Source: Cronobacter universalis NCTC 9529
GTDB taxonomy: Bacteria > Pseudomonadota > Gammaproteobacteria > Enterobacterales > Enterobacteriaceae
DNA length: 64,000 nt
Reading direction: 5' to 3'
Assembly (NCBI RefSeq): GCF_001277175.1
Contig: NZ_CP012257.1
Location: forward strand, 4,154,001 to 4,218,000
The notes beneath the pieces are model-generated. The model did no database searches and had not been told where the DNA came from. It worked only from the letters and a program-made list of their open reading frames with translations. The position numbers and the translations under genes are program-made. Below, in pieces: positions 19,202-29,041 of this stretch. How positions within the stretch are numbered: the first letter of the stretch is position 1; the number at the start of each line of letters is the position of its first letter.

Positions 19202-20398
19202 TCAGGCAATCACGCCTAACTGTTTACCGATGCGGGTAAACGCATCGACCGCACGTTCAATTTGTTCAGGAGTATGCGCCGCCGACATCTGGGTGCGAAT
19301 ACGCGCCTGGCCTTTTGGCACCACCGGATAGAAGAAGCCGGTAACGTAAATGCCCTCTTTTTGCAGCTCGCGGGCGAATGCCTGCGCGACAACCGCATCG
19401 CCCAGCATCACCGGGATAATGGCGTGATCGGCGCCCGCCAGCGTAAAGCCTGCCGCCGTCATCTTCTCGCGGAACAGACGCGCGTTGGACCACAGACGCG
19501 CGCGCAGCTCAGCCCCGGACTCCACCATCTCCAGCACTTTAATGGAGGCCGCGACAATCGCCGGCGCCAGCGAATTTGAGAAGAGATACGGACGCGAACG
19601 CTGACGCAGCCATTCGACGACCTCTTTACGCGCCGCGGTATAGCCGCCCGACGCGCCGCCAAGCGCTTTGCCCAGCGTGCCGGTGATAATGTCCACGCGG
19701 CCCATCACGTCACAATATTCGTGCGAACCGCGCCCGTTCTCGCCGACAAAACCAACCGCGTGAGAGTCATCCACCATCACCAGCGCGTCATATTTATCCG
19801 CCAGATCGCACACGCCCTTCAGGTTGGCAATCACGCCGTCCATCGAGAACACGCCGTCAGTCGCGATAAGAATATGGCGCGCGCCCGCTTCACGGGCTTC
19901 TTTCAGGCGCGCTTCCAGCTCCTGCATATCGTTATTGGCGTAACGGAAACGCTTTGCTTTGCACAGGCGCACGCCGTCAATGATGGAGGCGTGGTTCAGC
20001 GCATCGGAGATAATCGCGTCTTCCGCGCCGAGCAGCGTCTCAAACAGCCCGCCGTTAGCGTCAAAGCAGGAAGAGTAAAGAATGGCGTCTTCCATGCCGA
20101 GGAACGCGGCCAGTTTGTTTTCCAGCAGCTTGTGGCTGTCCTGGGTGCCGCAGATAAAGCGCACCGACGCCATGCCGAAGCCGTGAGTGTCCATGCCCTG
20201 CTTCGCCGCGGCGATAAGCTCAGGGTGGTTCGCCAGACCAAGATAGTTGTTGGCGCAAAAGTTAATGACGTGGCTGCCGTCTGCCACCTGGATATCCGCC
20301 TGCTGGGCGGAGGTGATGATTCGTTCTTCCTTAAACAAGCCTTCGGCGCGCGCCGTTTCTAAATCGGCGGAAAGCTGTTGGTAAAAATCCCCTCGCAT
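19202..20398 (-). CDS. kbl: 2-amino-3-ketobutyrate CoA ligase
   Basis: Kbl cleaves 2-amino-3-ketobutyrate with CoA to glycine and acetyl-CoA, the second step of threonine breakdown. The 398-residue PLP enzyme of the alpha-oxoamine synthase family shows [15 protein letters not shown] near residue 45, the [16 protein letters not shown] cofactor stretch, and the PLP lysine in [16 protein letters not shown] (around 244). It is the first gene of the kbl-tdh operon and is divergent from hldD across a 228-base gap. Confidence 0.97.
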   Translation of the reverse strand: MRGDFYQQLSADLETARAEGLFKEERIITSAQQADIQVADGSHVINFCANNYLGLANHPELIAAAKQGMDTHGFGMASVRFICGTQDSHKLLENKLAAFLGMEDAILYSSCFDANGGLFETLLGAEDAIISDALNHASIIDGVRLCKAKRFRYANNDMQELEARLKEAREAGARHILIATDGVFSMDGVIANLKGVCDLADKYDALVMVDDSHAVGFVGENGRGSHEYCDVMGRVDIITGTLGKALGGASGGYTAARKEVVEWLRQRSRPYLFSNSLAPAIVAASIKVLEMVESGAELRARLWSNARLFREKMTAAGFTLAGADHAIIPVMLGDAVVAQAFARELQKEGIYVTGFFYPVVPKGQARIRTQMSAAHTPEQIERAVDAFTRIGKQLGVIA

Positions 20399-20626
20399 TG
20401 CATTTCTCCAGACATGAGCCAGTTCGGCACATATTATTACCCAAAGCTATGGACAGAGACGAGATGACGAAGCACCGATTCTTTGTTTTGCAGCATAAAT
20501 CACGCGAGACGGGCAAAGTTGCTGCGGCTGAAACGGCCAATGGCTGTAGGGCAACCAATGTGATGGTATGATTGATACTATTCACGCCGGAGATTTTTCC
20601 CGGCTCACATTCTGAAGGACAGGCTT

Positions 20627-21559
20627 ATGATTATCGTTACCGGCGGCGCGGGTTTTATCGGCAGCAACATTGTTAAGGCTCTGAACGACATCGGCTATAC
20701 CGACATCCTGGTGGTGGACAACCTGAAAGACGGCACCAAGTTCGTCAACCTGGTGGATCTCAATATCGCCGATTACATGGATAAAGAAGATTTCCAGGTG
20801 CAGATCATGTCCGGCGAGGAGTTCGGCGAGGTTGAAGCCGTGTTCCACGAAGGCGCCTGCTCCTCTACCACCGAGTGGGACGGCAAGTACATGATGGACA
20901 ACAACTATCAGTACTCCAAAGAGCTGCTGCACTACTGCCTGGAGCGTGAAATCCCGTTCCTGTACGCCTCTTCCGCCGCTACCTACGGCGGCCGCACCTC
21001 TGACTTCATCGAATCACGCGAATATGAGAAGCCGCTGAACGTGTACGGCTACTCGAAATTCCTGTTCGACGAATATGTCCGCCAGATCCTGCCGGAAGCA
21101 AACTCGCAGATCACCGGCTTCCGTTACTTCAACGTTTATGGCCCGCGCGAAGGCCACAAAGGCAGCATGGCGAGCGTGGCGTTCCACCTCAACACCCAGC
21201 TGAACAACGGCGAAAGCCCGAAACTGTTTGAAGGCAGCGATAACTTCAAGCGCGACTTCATCTACGTGGGCGACGTGGCCGCGGTGAACCTGTGGTTCTG
21301 GCAGAACGGCGTATCCGGCATTTTCAACTGCGGCACCGGTCGTGCGGAGTCGTTCCAGGCCGTGGCGGATGCCGCGCTGGCCTTCCATAAAAAAGGCAGC
21401 ATCGAGTACATCCCGTTCCCGGAAAAACTCAAAGGCCGCTATCAGGCGTTCACCCAGGCCGATCTCACTAACCTGCGCGCGGCGGGCTACGACAAGCCGT
21501 TTAAAACCGTTGCCGAAGGGGTCGCAGAGTACATGGCCTGGCTGAGCCGCGACGCATAA
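20627..21559 (+). CDS. hldD: ADP-L-glycero-D-manno-heptose-6-epimerase
   Basis: HldD (RfaD) epimerises ADP-D,D-heptose to the ADP-L,D-heptose used by WaaC and WaaF for the LPS inner core. It is a 310-residue short-chain dehydrogenase/reductase. The NADP-binding motif [16 protein letters not shown] is at the N-terminus, the catalytic region is SSAATYGG, and the active-site YxxxK is in [12 protein letters not shown] near residue 140. It starts the hldD-waaF-waaC run, with 12 bases to waaF. Confidence 0.98.
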   Translation: MIIVTGGAGFIGSNIVKALNDIGYTDILVVDNLKDGTKFVNLVDLNIADYMDKEDFQVQIMSGEEFGEVEAVFHEGACSSTTEWDGKYMMDNNYQYSKELLHYCLEREIPFLYASSAATYGGRTSDFIESREYEKPLNVYGYSKFLFDEYVRQILPEANSQITGFRYFNVYGPREGHKGSMASVAFHLNTQLNNGESPKLFEGSDNFKRDFIYVGDVAAVNLWFWQNGVSGIFNCGTGRAESFQAVADAALAFHKKGSIEYIPFPEKLKGRYQAFTQADLTNLRAAGYDKPFKTVAEGVAEYMAWLSRDA

Positions 21560-21571
21560 GCAGGCTGATGC

Positions 21572-22618
21572 ATGAAAATACTGGTGATCGGCCCGTCATG
21601 GGTGGGCGACATGATGATGTCGCAAAGTCTCTATCGCACGCTCCGGGCCCGTTATCCGCAGGCGGTGATTGACGTGATGGCGCCCGCGTGGTGCCGTCCG
21701 CTGCTGTCGCGTATGCCGGAGGTGAACGAGGCGATCCCCATGCCCCTCGGCCACGGCGCGCTGGGCATTGGCGAGCGCCGCCGTCTGGGTCACAGCCTCC
21801 GTGAGCGTCGTTACGATCGCGCATATGTGCTGCCAAACTCATTTAAATCGGCGCTGGTGCCGTTTTTTGCGGGTATCCCGCACCGCACCGGCTGGCGCGG
21901 CGAGATGCGCTACGGCCTGCTGAATGATATTCGCACGCTGGATAAACAGGCGTGGCCGCTGATGGTCGAGCGTTATGTCGCGCTGGCCTACGATAAGGGC
22001 GTGATGCAGTCGGCGAAAGATCTGCCGCAGCCCTTACTCTGGCCGCAACTGCTGGTCACGGACGCGGAAAAAAGCCAGACCTGCGCGCAGTTCGCGCTTT
22101 CCGCCGAGCGTCCGGTCATCGGGTTCTGTCCCGGCGCCGAGTTCGGCCCGGCGAAACGCTGGCCGCATTATCACTACGCAGAACTGGCAAAACAGCTGAT
22201 TGACGAAGGTTATCAGGTGGCGCTGTTCGGCTCGGCGAAAGATCACGAAGCGGGCAATGAAATCCTCGCGGCGCTGAGCGTTGAGCAGCAGGCGTGGTGC
22301 CGTAATCTCGCGGGCGAAACCCAGCTTGAGCAAGCCGTGGTGCTGATTGCCGCCTGTAAGGCCGTAGTGACCAATGATTCCGGCCTGATGCATGTGGCCG
22401 CCGCGCTCGATCGCCCGCTGGTGGCGCTGTACGGCCCGAGCAGCCCGGATTTCACGCCGCCGCTGTCGCATAAGGCGAAAGTGATCCGCCTTATCACCGG
22501 CTACCATAAAGTACGCAAAGGCGACGCCGCCGAAGGCTACCACCAGAGTCTCATCGACATTACGCCCGCGCGCGTACTGGAGACGCTCAACGAACTGCTG
22601 CTGAACGAGGAAGCCTGA
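21572..22618 (+). CDS. waaF: ADP-heptose:LPS heptosyltransferase II
   Basis: WaaF adds the second heptose of the inner core, using ADP-heptose. It is a GT9 (GT-B) enzyme of 348 residues. The start MKILVIGPSWVGDMMMSQSLYR is family-typical. The donor side has GFCPGAEFGPAKRWPHYHYAELA near residue 190 and VTNDSGLMHVAAALDRPLVALYGPSSPDFTPP near 265. It is separated from waaC by only three bases, in the standard hldD-waaF-waaC order. Confidence 0.97.
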   Translation: MKILVIGPSWVGDMMMSQSLYRTLRARYPQAVIDVMAPAWCRPLLSRMPEVNEAIPMPLGHGALGIGERRRLGHSLRERRYDRAYVLPNSFKSALVPFFAGIPHRTGWRGEMRYGLLNDIRTLDKQAWPLMVERYVALAYDKGVMQSAKDLPQPLLWPQLLVTDAEKSQTCAQFALSAERPVIGFCPGAEFGPAKRWPHYHYAELAKQLIDEGYQVALFGSAKDHEAGNEILAALSVEQQAWCRNLAGETQLEQAVVLIAACKAVVTNDSGLMHVAAALDRPLVALYGPSSPDFTPPLSHKAKVIRLITGYHKVRKGDAAEGYHQSLIDITPARVLETLNELLLNEEA

Positions 22619-22621
22619 CGG

Positions 22622-23611
22622 ATGCGGGTGCTTGTTGTGAAAACCTCCTCGATGGGCGACGTGCTTCATACGCTGCCCGCGTTAACCGACGCCATGCAGG
22701 CGATGCCGGATATTCGATTCGACTGGGTGGTGGAGGAAGGCTTCGCGCAGATCCCGTCATGGCATCCGGCGGTTGAGCGTGTATTGCCGGTGGCGATTCG
22801 CCGCTGGCGTAAGGCGTGGTTTTCCGCGCCGGTTAAAGCCGAGCGCCGCGCCTTTCGCGACGCGCTGCGTGCGGTGAATTATGATGCGGTGATCGACGCG
22901 CAGGGGCTTGTCAAAAGCGCGGCCCTGGTGACGCGCCTGGCGCGTGGCGTTAAGCATGGTATGGACTGGCAGACGGCGCGCGAACCGCTTGCCAGTCTCT
23001 TCTATAACCGCCGTCACCATATTGCGAAAGCGCAGCACGCCGTGGAGCGCACCCGCGAGCTGTTCGCGAAAAGCCTGGGTTATGCAAAGCCCGCCGCGCA
23101 GGGCGATTACGCCATCGCGCAGCACTTTTTACGCCAGCCTGCGGACGACGCCGGGCGTTATGTCGTGTTCCTGCATGCCACCACGCGCGATGAAAAACAC
23201 TGGCCGGAAGCGCACTGGCGCGAGCTGATTGAATTAATGCAGCCAACCGGATTACATATTAAACTGCCGTGGGGTGCAGAACATGAGCGCCAGCGCGCCG
23301 AACGTCTGGCTGCCGGTTTTTCTTATGTCGAGGTTTTACCGAAGCTAACACTTGATCAGGTGGCGTCAGAGCTCGCAGGAGCTCGTGCGGTTGTCTCTGT
23401 TGATACGGGATTAAGTCACCTTACCGCTGCGCTGGCCCGCCCTAACATTACCCTTTTCGGCCCTACGGACCCCGGATTGATTGGCGGGTATGGTGAAAAC
23501 CAGTTTCAAATCATCAGCGATACGAAAGAGATGAAAAATATCACAGCCAGCAACGTATTAAACCGCTTAAACGAACATGCGCTTATAAATGCCGTGGATT
23601 CGGAAAGATGA
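22622..23611 (+). CDS. waaC: LPS heptosyltransferase I
   Basis: WaaC transfers the first heptose onto Kdo2-lipid A. It is a GT9 enzyme of 329 residues with the expected start MRVLVVKTSSMGDVLHTLPALTDA, including the catalytic aspartate region. The donor-binding part has FLHATTRDEKHWPEAHWREL and VSVDTGLSHLTAALARPNITLFGPTDPGLIGG. The last 15 or so codons are visibly AT-richer than the body, marking the move into the variable part of the locus. The stop overlaps the next gene by four bases (ATGA). Confidence 0.96.
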   Translation: MRVLVVKTSSMGDVLHTLPALTDAMQAMPDIRFDWVVEEGFAQIPSWHPAVERVLPVAIRRWRKAWFSAPVKAERRAFRDALRAVNYDAVIDAQGLVKSAALVTRLARGVKHGMDWQTAREPLASLFYNRRHHIAKAQHAVERTRELFAKSLGYAKPAAQGDYAIAQHFLRQPADDAGRYVVFLHATTRDEKHWPEAHWRELIELMQPTGLHIKLPWGAEHERQRAERLAAGFSYVEVLPKLTLDQVASELAGARAVVSVDTGLSHLTAALARPNITLFGPTDPGLIGGYGENQFQIISDTKEMKNITASNVLNRLNEHALINAVDSER

Positions 23612-24702
23612 GTTATATACTTCTTTTTGTCATTTTTTTGCCTGCAAAACTGATCGGCAAGCTGTTCCGAAAGCCGACAGGGCGCAACCTCGTCATCCAG
23701 ACGGCGAAAATCGGCGATTTCGTGAATGCGACGCCGTTACTGGCTTATCTGGGTAAGAGCGACATGCTGATTAGCCGCGCTGTAGCGCCGCTGGCCAGCC
23801 ATGATGACACTATTGAGCGTTTTTATTTAATTGAACCGAATAAGCGCAGCCTGTGGGCAAAGCTGCGCTTTGCTTTTATTTTGATGAACCGCTATGACAA
23901 CGTTTATCTCTTACACCCTAACAGCACCAACCTCTTTTTTGCCGCGATCTGCAACGCTCCCAATAAACAGTTTTTGAGTATTTATACGCGCCGCTGGTAC
24001 CATCGTCTCTTTTATGCGGCGGCGACAGGTGTTGTTAAACATACTAAAACGACGTTATCAGTGACCAATTACCTGAAGCTTGCCGACCGTTCCCTCGACT
24101 GGAAAGACGCCCCCAAGCACGCGACGCATCCTCTTTATTGTCCTTCTCACTACCCGCCTCTCTTTAACGAAGGCAAAAGTCTGAAGATAGGCCTGAGTAT
24201 CTCAGCGGGAAATAAGGCAAAAACAGTACCACCGGCTATCTGGAAACGTATATTTACGCATCTTTCCGATTTACCTTGCACCTATTACGTTTTTGGCTCC
24301 AGTAATGAACAACCCTGGCTCGATGACTTATTAAGAGAGACAGGTGAAATGCCCAATATGATTAATATGATAGGCAAGCTTAACCTGGAAGATGTTCCCT
24401 GGGCATTATCCAGGATGGATGCCTATATCGCCTCGGATTCCGGCAATGTGTATATTGCCGATGCGGTAGGTGTGCCCGTTGTACTGCTTTTCGGCCCTTG
24501 CTGTCATTACGAACAGCGTCCTCTTGGAAAAACGCTTTTAGTGGGTGATGACGCTAATATTTGCTCATATGTTTTTGAAACCCGATATTATTTTAATAAA
24601 GATCGGGAAGAGCTTTTTGCGGTAAGTGAAAAGGACCTTGAGGCTATTTATAATTTTATCAGTAGCTGCCAGTCATCTCAAAATTCGTCAGTTGCGGGTT
24701 AA
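23608..24702 (+). CDS. Family 9 glycosyltransferase, heptosyltransferase-like
   Basis: This 364-residue GT9-family protein is distinct from WaaC, WaaF and WaaQ. GRNLVIQTAKIGDFVNATPLLAYLG at the N-terminus and AYIASDSGNVYIADAVGVPVVLLFGPC toward the C-terminus are diverged versions of the GT9 acceptor and ADP-sugar motifs. It has a hydrophobic N-terminus that may associate with the membrane. It overlaps waaC by four bases and precedes a GT2 gene and waaL, so a role in outer-core assembly is likely; the sugar added is unknown. It is AT-richer than waaC, in line with the variable part of core loci. Confidence 0.78.
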   Translation: MSYILLFVIFLPAKLIGKLFRKPTGRNLVIQTAKIGDFVNATPLLAYLGKSDMLISRAVAPLASHDDTIERFYLIEPNKRSLWAKLRFAFILMNRYDNVYLLHPNSTNLFFAAICNAPNKQFLSIYTRRWYHRLFYAAATGVVKHTKTTLSVTNYLKLADRSLDWKDAPKHATHPLYCPSHYPPLFNEGKSLKIGLSISAGNKAKTVPPAIWKRIFTHLSDLPCTYYVFGSSNEQPWLDDLLRETGEMPNMINMIGKLNLEDVPWALSRMDAYIASDSGNVYIADAVGVPVVLLFGPCCHYEQRPLGKTLLVGDDANICSYVFETRYYFNKDREELFAVSEKDLEAIYNFISSCQSSQNSSVAG

Positions 24703-24718
24703 TGCAATGGAGTATTCA

Positions 24719-25624
24719 ATGCCTTTTTTAAGCATTATTATTGCCGGCCACAATTGCGGTGAAACACTGGCAAAAACGCTGGACAGTTTAATTTCAGCGT
24801 TAAGTGGCGCACATGATTATGAAGTAATAATAATCAATGACGCGTCAGATGATAATACACAAGACATCATTAACAATTACAGCGAAACGTGGTCTCATTA
24901 TCAAAGTGTTGAGGTTGCTTTCAATAATGTCGGCAAAGTCAGAAATAAAGCGATCAGTATTGCCAAAGGCCAGTATATCACAATGCTGGATAGCGATGAT
25001 TTGCTAAAGCCTGGATGTCTCGATAGATATATTGAGTTTTTAAAAAACCAGCGCCCCGACATGTTAATAACACGGTTAATTGAAATACGCGATTTAAAAA
25101 AAATGAGTCCAGAATGGGATGGCCTCCACCCACAAGCGCTTTCAAGGGAAGAAGCCATCAGGCGTTTCCTGATTCACAAAGATTTCCAGGCACATCTGAT
25201 AGGCCAGTTCATCAGCAAGGATCTTTATAATCAGGCCCCCATACCTGCCATGACATGCTATGAAGATTTTGCAATCTTCCCGAAACTCCTGATGTGCTCC
25301 AGTAAACTTTTTTTTCAAAGTCAGGGCCATTACTATTATGTTAAAAGGCAGGGCAGCTTATCCAGCACGCCAGACGATGAAAAAACAACTAATCTGGTGA
25401 ACTGCACCAGGGAGATGGAAAGGTTATTTCCAGATAAATTCAGATGGCTTGTTTATTGCCACTGGCTGGATATCTATCTCAAATTTCGCCACCGTCTGAA
25501 TGCTTCGCAGTATGCAGAAGTCTATCGCAGAGTGGTAAAAACCCGGTCTGCTGGATTCCTGTTCTCCCCCGACATTCGTTTCAGTTATAAAAAGAAGGCT
25601 ATTAAATCATTATGGATAAAGTAA
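24719..25624 (+). CDS. Family 2 glycosyltransferase (LPS outer core)
   Basis: This is a GT-A sugar transferase of 301 residues. FLSIIIAGHNCGETLAKTL and EVIIINDASDDNTQDI form the nucleotide-binding part, and ITMLDSDDLLKPGCLDRY near residue 87 carries the DxD metal site. I chose the ATG at 24719 because GGAG lies six bases upstream; an ATG at 24707 and longer forms overlapping the previous gene are possible. Its end overlaps the waaL start by 13 bases. The acceptor and donor are not predictable. Base composition is low in GC compared with the flanking core genes. Confidence 0.78.
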   Translation: MPFLSIIIAGHNCGETLAKTLDSLISALSGAHDYEVIIINDASDDNTQDIINNYSETWSHYQSVEVAFNNVGKVRNKAISIAKGQYITMLDSDDLLKPGCLDRYIEFLKNQRPDMLITRLIEIRDLKKMSPEWDGLHPQALSREEAIRRFLIHKDFQAHLIGQFISKDLYNQAPIPAMTCYEDFAIFPKLLMCSSKLFFQSQGHYYYVKRQGSLSSTPDDEKTTNLVNCTREMERLFPDKFRWLVYCHWLDIYLKFRHRLNASQYAEVYRRVVKTRSAGFLFSPDIRFSYKKKAIKSLWIK

Positions 25625-26841
25625 AACGCAGAGTATATGCATTAACCTTCTTATTGACATTAGGTTCTCTATTACTCGTACTGCTTAATTCAGGGCGCCA
25701 ACGAGAATTTTTTTATATCGCAACCTATCTTAGTATTATTGGTTTGTTACTTGACCATAGAAATATTAACCTGCGTCGTTTTTCAATCGCTTATCCTTTG
25801 CTGCTAATCGGTGTGGCGAAGGTCATCTGGTATCTGATTTTTGAACTTCACCATGAAGGTATCAATTTTTATAGCGATCACCTGAGCGCGGGGAAAAAGA
25901 TTATTCTTGGCAGTATTCTTGTCTTTTATCTTGAACAGTTCAGGCGCTATCTCTCAGTAGCGATGGCTAAAAAAGGGGTATTGCTGGCCACCGGCGCAAG
26001 CGTTTTGCTGGCCACCGCTTATGGTTTTTGGCAGCACTATCAGGGCATGGGCCGCGTTGAGATGGGTATCAACCGTGCGACAATTTCCGCCTACATCTAC
26101 TCTGCTATCTCATTAACTTTCATCTGGTCATTATATAGCCTTAAGAACAAGAGTGCTTATATTATCGCAGCAGCAATGATTCTGCTGACTTATGCATTAA
26201 TCCTGGCGACGGGCACCCGTTCTGTTATTGGGCTCTATCTTATTTTTATTATCCTGATGACACTCAATCACTTCAAAAAAATCCATATTAAATCGACAGT
26301 CGTGATGCTTGCATTGCTGGCTGGAATAGTGGCTCTGGCTTATAAGCCATTTATTTCGCCTAAAATTAATCAGACTCTTAACGAGGTGACGCTTTATCAG
26401 AAGGGTAATGACAAGACCTCATTGGGCGCCAGATTCTCTATGTGGGCGGTTGGCATACATAATGGTATAACGGCGCCTTTGGGGCAGTCTATGGAACAGC
26501 GTCAGGTTGTTTCTCAGCATTATGTTGAACACAATCCGCTCTATGCATCAGCGATGACTTACATCAACGTGCATATGCACAACGAAACGATTGATACATT
26601 TTCTTTGCAGGGTATAGCAGGCGCCATTGTATTACTTTTCTTCTATATCTCTCTCATAACACATGCTGCGCGAAATAATAATACCGTTTTGCTTTTCGCG
26701 ACTATCATGCTCGTGATGTATGGCTTTACAGATGTGTTATTAATTAGCGCTGAAGCCGTGACTTTCTTCATTACTCTCTTTGGCGTCAGTACGCTTTTAG
26801 TCGAACGCCAGGCCTCTGTTAAACCGAACACCCTGGGCTGA
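25612..26841 (+). CDS. waaL: O-antigen ligase
   Basis: WaaL joins undecaprenyl-diphosphate-linked O-antigen to the lipid A-core on the periplasmic side of the inner membrane. The 409-residue protein has about 11 or 12 hydrophobic segments and a larger periplasmic loop near residues 245-325. An arginine in ALILATGTRSVIGLYL (R203) and a histidine-containing stretch VHMHNETIDTF (about 320-330) match the conserved Wzy/WaaL functional positions. WaaL proteins are poorly conserved, so the call relies on topology, these motifs and the position in the core locus. It overlaps the preceding GT2 gene and ends at a terminator. Confidence 0.85.
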   Translation: MDKVKRRVYALTFLLTLGSLLLVLLNSGRQREFFYIATYLSIIGLLLDHRNINLRRFSIAYPLLLIGVAKVIWYLIFELHHEGINFYSDHLSAGKKIILGSILVFYLEQFRRYLSVAMAKKGVLLATGASVLLATAYGFWQHYQGMGRVEMGINRATISAYIYSAISLTFIWSLYSLKNKSAYIIAAAMILLTYALILATGTRSVIGLYLIFIILMTLNHFKKIHIKSTVVMLALLAGIVALAYKPFISPKINQTLNEVTLYQKGNDKTSLGARFSMWAVGIHNGITAPLGQSMEQRQVVSQHYVEHNPLYASAMTYINVHMHNETIDTFSLQGIAGAIVLLFFYISLITHAARNNNTVLLFATIMLVMYGFTDVLLISAEAVTFFITLFGVSTLLVERQASVKPNTLG

Positions 26842-26847
26842 GTTAAC

Positions 26848-26870
26848 AACGCCGGTTATCCGGCGTTTTT
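26848..26870 (+). terminator. Terminator after waaL
   Basis: AACGCCGG (26848-26855), loop TTAT, CCGGCGTT (26860-26867), then T residues to 26870. It overlaps the 3' end of the convergent deacetylase gene. Confidence 0.88.
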
Positions 26871-27818
26871 CTTGTAGTGATAGTATTCTGTCAGCGTCAT
26901 CCCCTGGGTACGCGGAGCAAGCCAGGCGAATAACGTTTCCAGATCTTGATACAGCCCTTCAATAGCGGCCTCATCTTTAAAGGTGGGGCTACCGCCTGGC
27001 ATAAACTCCGATGAATGCAGCATAAATTCTACGTAATCGCATCCCTGCGCGAGGCATTTCTGCGCGACCTGAATCATCTGTTGCGCATTCCCTCCCGCAG
27101 GCCGCAGCCAGTTAACTGACGGACTACGGTATTTTCCGCGTAAGCTATCGTAACGTTGCTTAAGCGAGTTCAGCCAGGCCGGATGTTTATACTGGATGCT
27201 CATCGGGACCTCCAGCAGCGTGCTGTTCCCCGGACGGGCAATATATTCTGGATCGATAAAATAGGCCCGATCGGGAAAATGCTGGTAATCGGTACCCCCC
27301 TGACCATCAGGCGCGCCTTTGGCGTTACGCCAGTTTACCCGCGGCGTCACGGAACAATCGCTTTCATAACCCAACTCAATCAGTAACTGGGCATAACGAC
27401 TGTCAAATGCCCACCGTCCGGCGCGATGGCTACGCATTTTAGTCTGAAAAGTTTGCTCCAGCAGATCGGTCATAAAAACGACTTTTTCACGCATGATGTT
27501 ATCAGGAAATTCAATCAGATAAGGCTGCCAGCGCCAGTCATCGCCGGTTAAGTCATGTTCGGGCGGGCTGTTCCAGGCATGGAGATGCATGCCCACTTCA
27601 CCTTGTCCTCGGGCGATAACGTCTCGTGCAAAGTCGATATAAACCGGCTCAATAGCCATCTCATAGTTAGTCAACCAGACCGGTTTAAATGAAAAGCGCT
27701 CGCAAAGTGCCTGAAAACGAGACAAATAACGGGCATTTTCAGTTTTTATCTGACGATGATTTTGCCAGAGGTTATCGCCTTCTGTATCAATGGTAATGAT
27801 GAATGCAGGTTTGGACAT
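26856..27818 (-). CDS. Polysaccharide deacetylase-like protein (WabN-like)
   Basis: This 320-residue protein has a NodB-type deacetylase layout: the metal-binding aspartate in FIITIDTEGDN (about 8-16), a histidine pair in GEVGMHLHAWN (about 73-83) and SHRAGRWAFD near 130. There is no signal peptide, so it should work on the cytosolic side. Klebsiella core loci carry the deacetylase WabN, which converts the core GlcNAc added by WabH to glucosamine. A WabH-like gene lies at 30168-31271, so the same two-step chemistry is a good inference here. It is the only minus-strand gene inside the 20.6-35 kb LPS locus. Confidence 0.75.
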   Translation of the reverse strand: MSKPAFIITIDTEGDNLWQNHRQIKTENARYLSRFQALCERFSFKPVWLTNYEMAIEPVYIDFARDVIARGQGEVGMHLHAWNSPPEHDLTGDDWRWQPYLIEFPDNIMREKVVFMTDLLEQTFQTKMRSHRAGRWAFDSRYAQLLIELGYESDCSVTPRVNWRNAKGAPDGQGGTDYQHFPDRAYFIDPEYIARPGNSTLLEVPMSIQYKHPAWLNSLKQRYDSLRGKYRSPSVNWLRPAGGNAQQMIQVAQKCLAQGCDYVEFMLHSSEFMPGGSPTFKDEAAIEGLYQDLETLFAWLAPRTQGMTLTEYYHYKKNAG

Positions 27819-27961
27819 AACGGCCCCGAAGTGAACGACATAGCGCTATGTTACGCAGCCTCTTCATTAAGGGCAAACGAGGGTACGGCCGCAGAAAGAG
27901 AGTGAGTGCAAGGTAACAGCAGGTCTATTAGAATTGATAATAGTCTGAACTAACGAAAATC

Positions 27962-29041
27962 ATGATGAATAACGCCCTGACTTCACTTACCGCTAATCCT
28001 GATCCTCGTATTCTTATCATTAAGCTGCGCCATCACGGCGATATGCTGCTGACGACCCCGGTTATCAACTCCTTACATCAACGCTGGCCGCAAGCGCAAA
28101 TCGACGTGCTGCTTTATGAGGAGACCAGGGACATGCTGGCGGCAAATCCGTTTATTCATCATATCTACGGTATAGATCGCAAATGGAAGCAGCTCGGCGC
28201 GCGTCAGCACTTACAAAAAGAGTGGCAGCTTCTTAAGGCACTGCGTGACCGTCATTACGATCTCGTCATTAATCTCGCCGATCAATGGCGCAGCGCGCTC
28301 CTCACCCGTTTTACCGGCGCCCCGGCACGTATCGGTTTTGCATTTAACAAACGTAAGAACGCGTTATGGCGCTATTGTCATACTGAGCTCGCTTCCGTCG
28401 AGGGGCATAAAGCCATGCATACGGTTGAACAGAATTTGTCTGTTCTGGCGCCGCTTAAGGTTGCCCCCGTACCGGTAGTAACGATGAGTTACCAGCCCGA
28501 AGACTGGCAGACTGCCCGCAGTAAGCTTGAAGCCTGCGCTGTCACCGATTCCTATATCGTTATCCAGCCGACCTCCCGCTGGTTTTATAAATGCTGGGAT
28601 GAAAGCAAAATGGCGCAAACCATCGCTGCGCTGCAACGTGAAGGCCACACTATCGTGCTCACTTCCGGCCCTGATAAAAAAGAGAAAGCGATGATTGAAC
28701 GTATACTGGCTGAGTGCCCCACTGAACGCGTGGTATCTCTGGCAGGCGCGCTCACCCTTCGCCAGCTTGCTTCGCTTATTGATCACGCGGCGCTTTTTAT
28801 CGGCGTCGATTCAGTACCGATGCACATGGCCGCCGCGCTGAAAACGCCCTGTGTGGCGCTTTTTGGTCCATCCAAACTTGTCTTCTGGCGACCATGGCAG
28901 GTTGTCGGCGAAGTTATCTGGGCTGGAGATTATGCCCCCCTCCCCGATCCGGACAGCATTGATACCAGTACCAGTGAACGTTATCTCAACGCTATCCCGG
29001 TGGATGCCGTGGTGGCCGCAGCGAGGAAGCATTTGTCATGA
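27962..29041 (+). CDS. waaQ: LPS core heptosyltransferase III
   Basis: WaaQ adds the third heptose as a branch on heptose II. The 359-residue GT9 protein starts with a short polar leader, then RILIIKLRHHGDMLLTTPVINSL, the typical acceptor-side motif. The donor side has IVIQPTSRWFYKCWDESKMAQ and FIGVDSVPMHMAAALKTPCVALFGPS. Two ATGs lie side by side at 27962 and 27965. It opens a new transcription unit divergent from the deacetylase, and its end overlaps the next gene by four bases (ATGA). Confidence 0.92.
   Translation: MMNNALTSLTANPDPRILIIKLRHHGDMLLTTPVINSLHQRWPQAQIDVLLYEETRDMLAANPFIHHIYGIDRKWKQLGARQHLQKEWQLLKALRDRHYDLVINLADQWRSALLTRFTGAPARIGFAFNKRKNALWRYCHTELASVEGHKAMHTVEQNLSVLAPLKVAPVPVVTMSYQPEDWQTARSKLEACAVTDSYIVIQPTSRWFYKCWDESKMAQTIAALQREGHTIVLTSGPDKKEKAMIERILAECPTERVVSLAGALTLRQLASLIDHAALFIGVDSVPMHMAAALKTPCVALFGPSKLVFWRPWQVVGEVIWAGDYAPLPDPDSIDTSTSERYLNAIPVDAVVAAARKHLS

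Noticed and set aside
27819..27961. A JUMPstart/ops antitermination element before the waaQ unit
   Set aside because: The core GGCGGTAG is not present in this gap or in 13908-14126.
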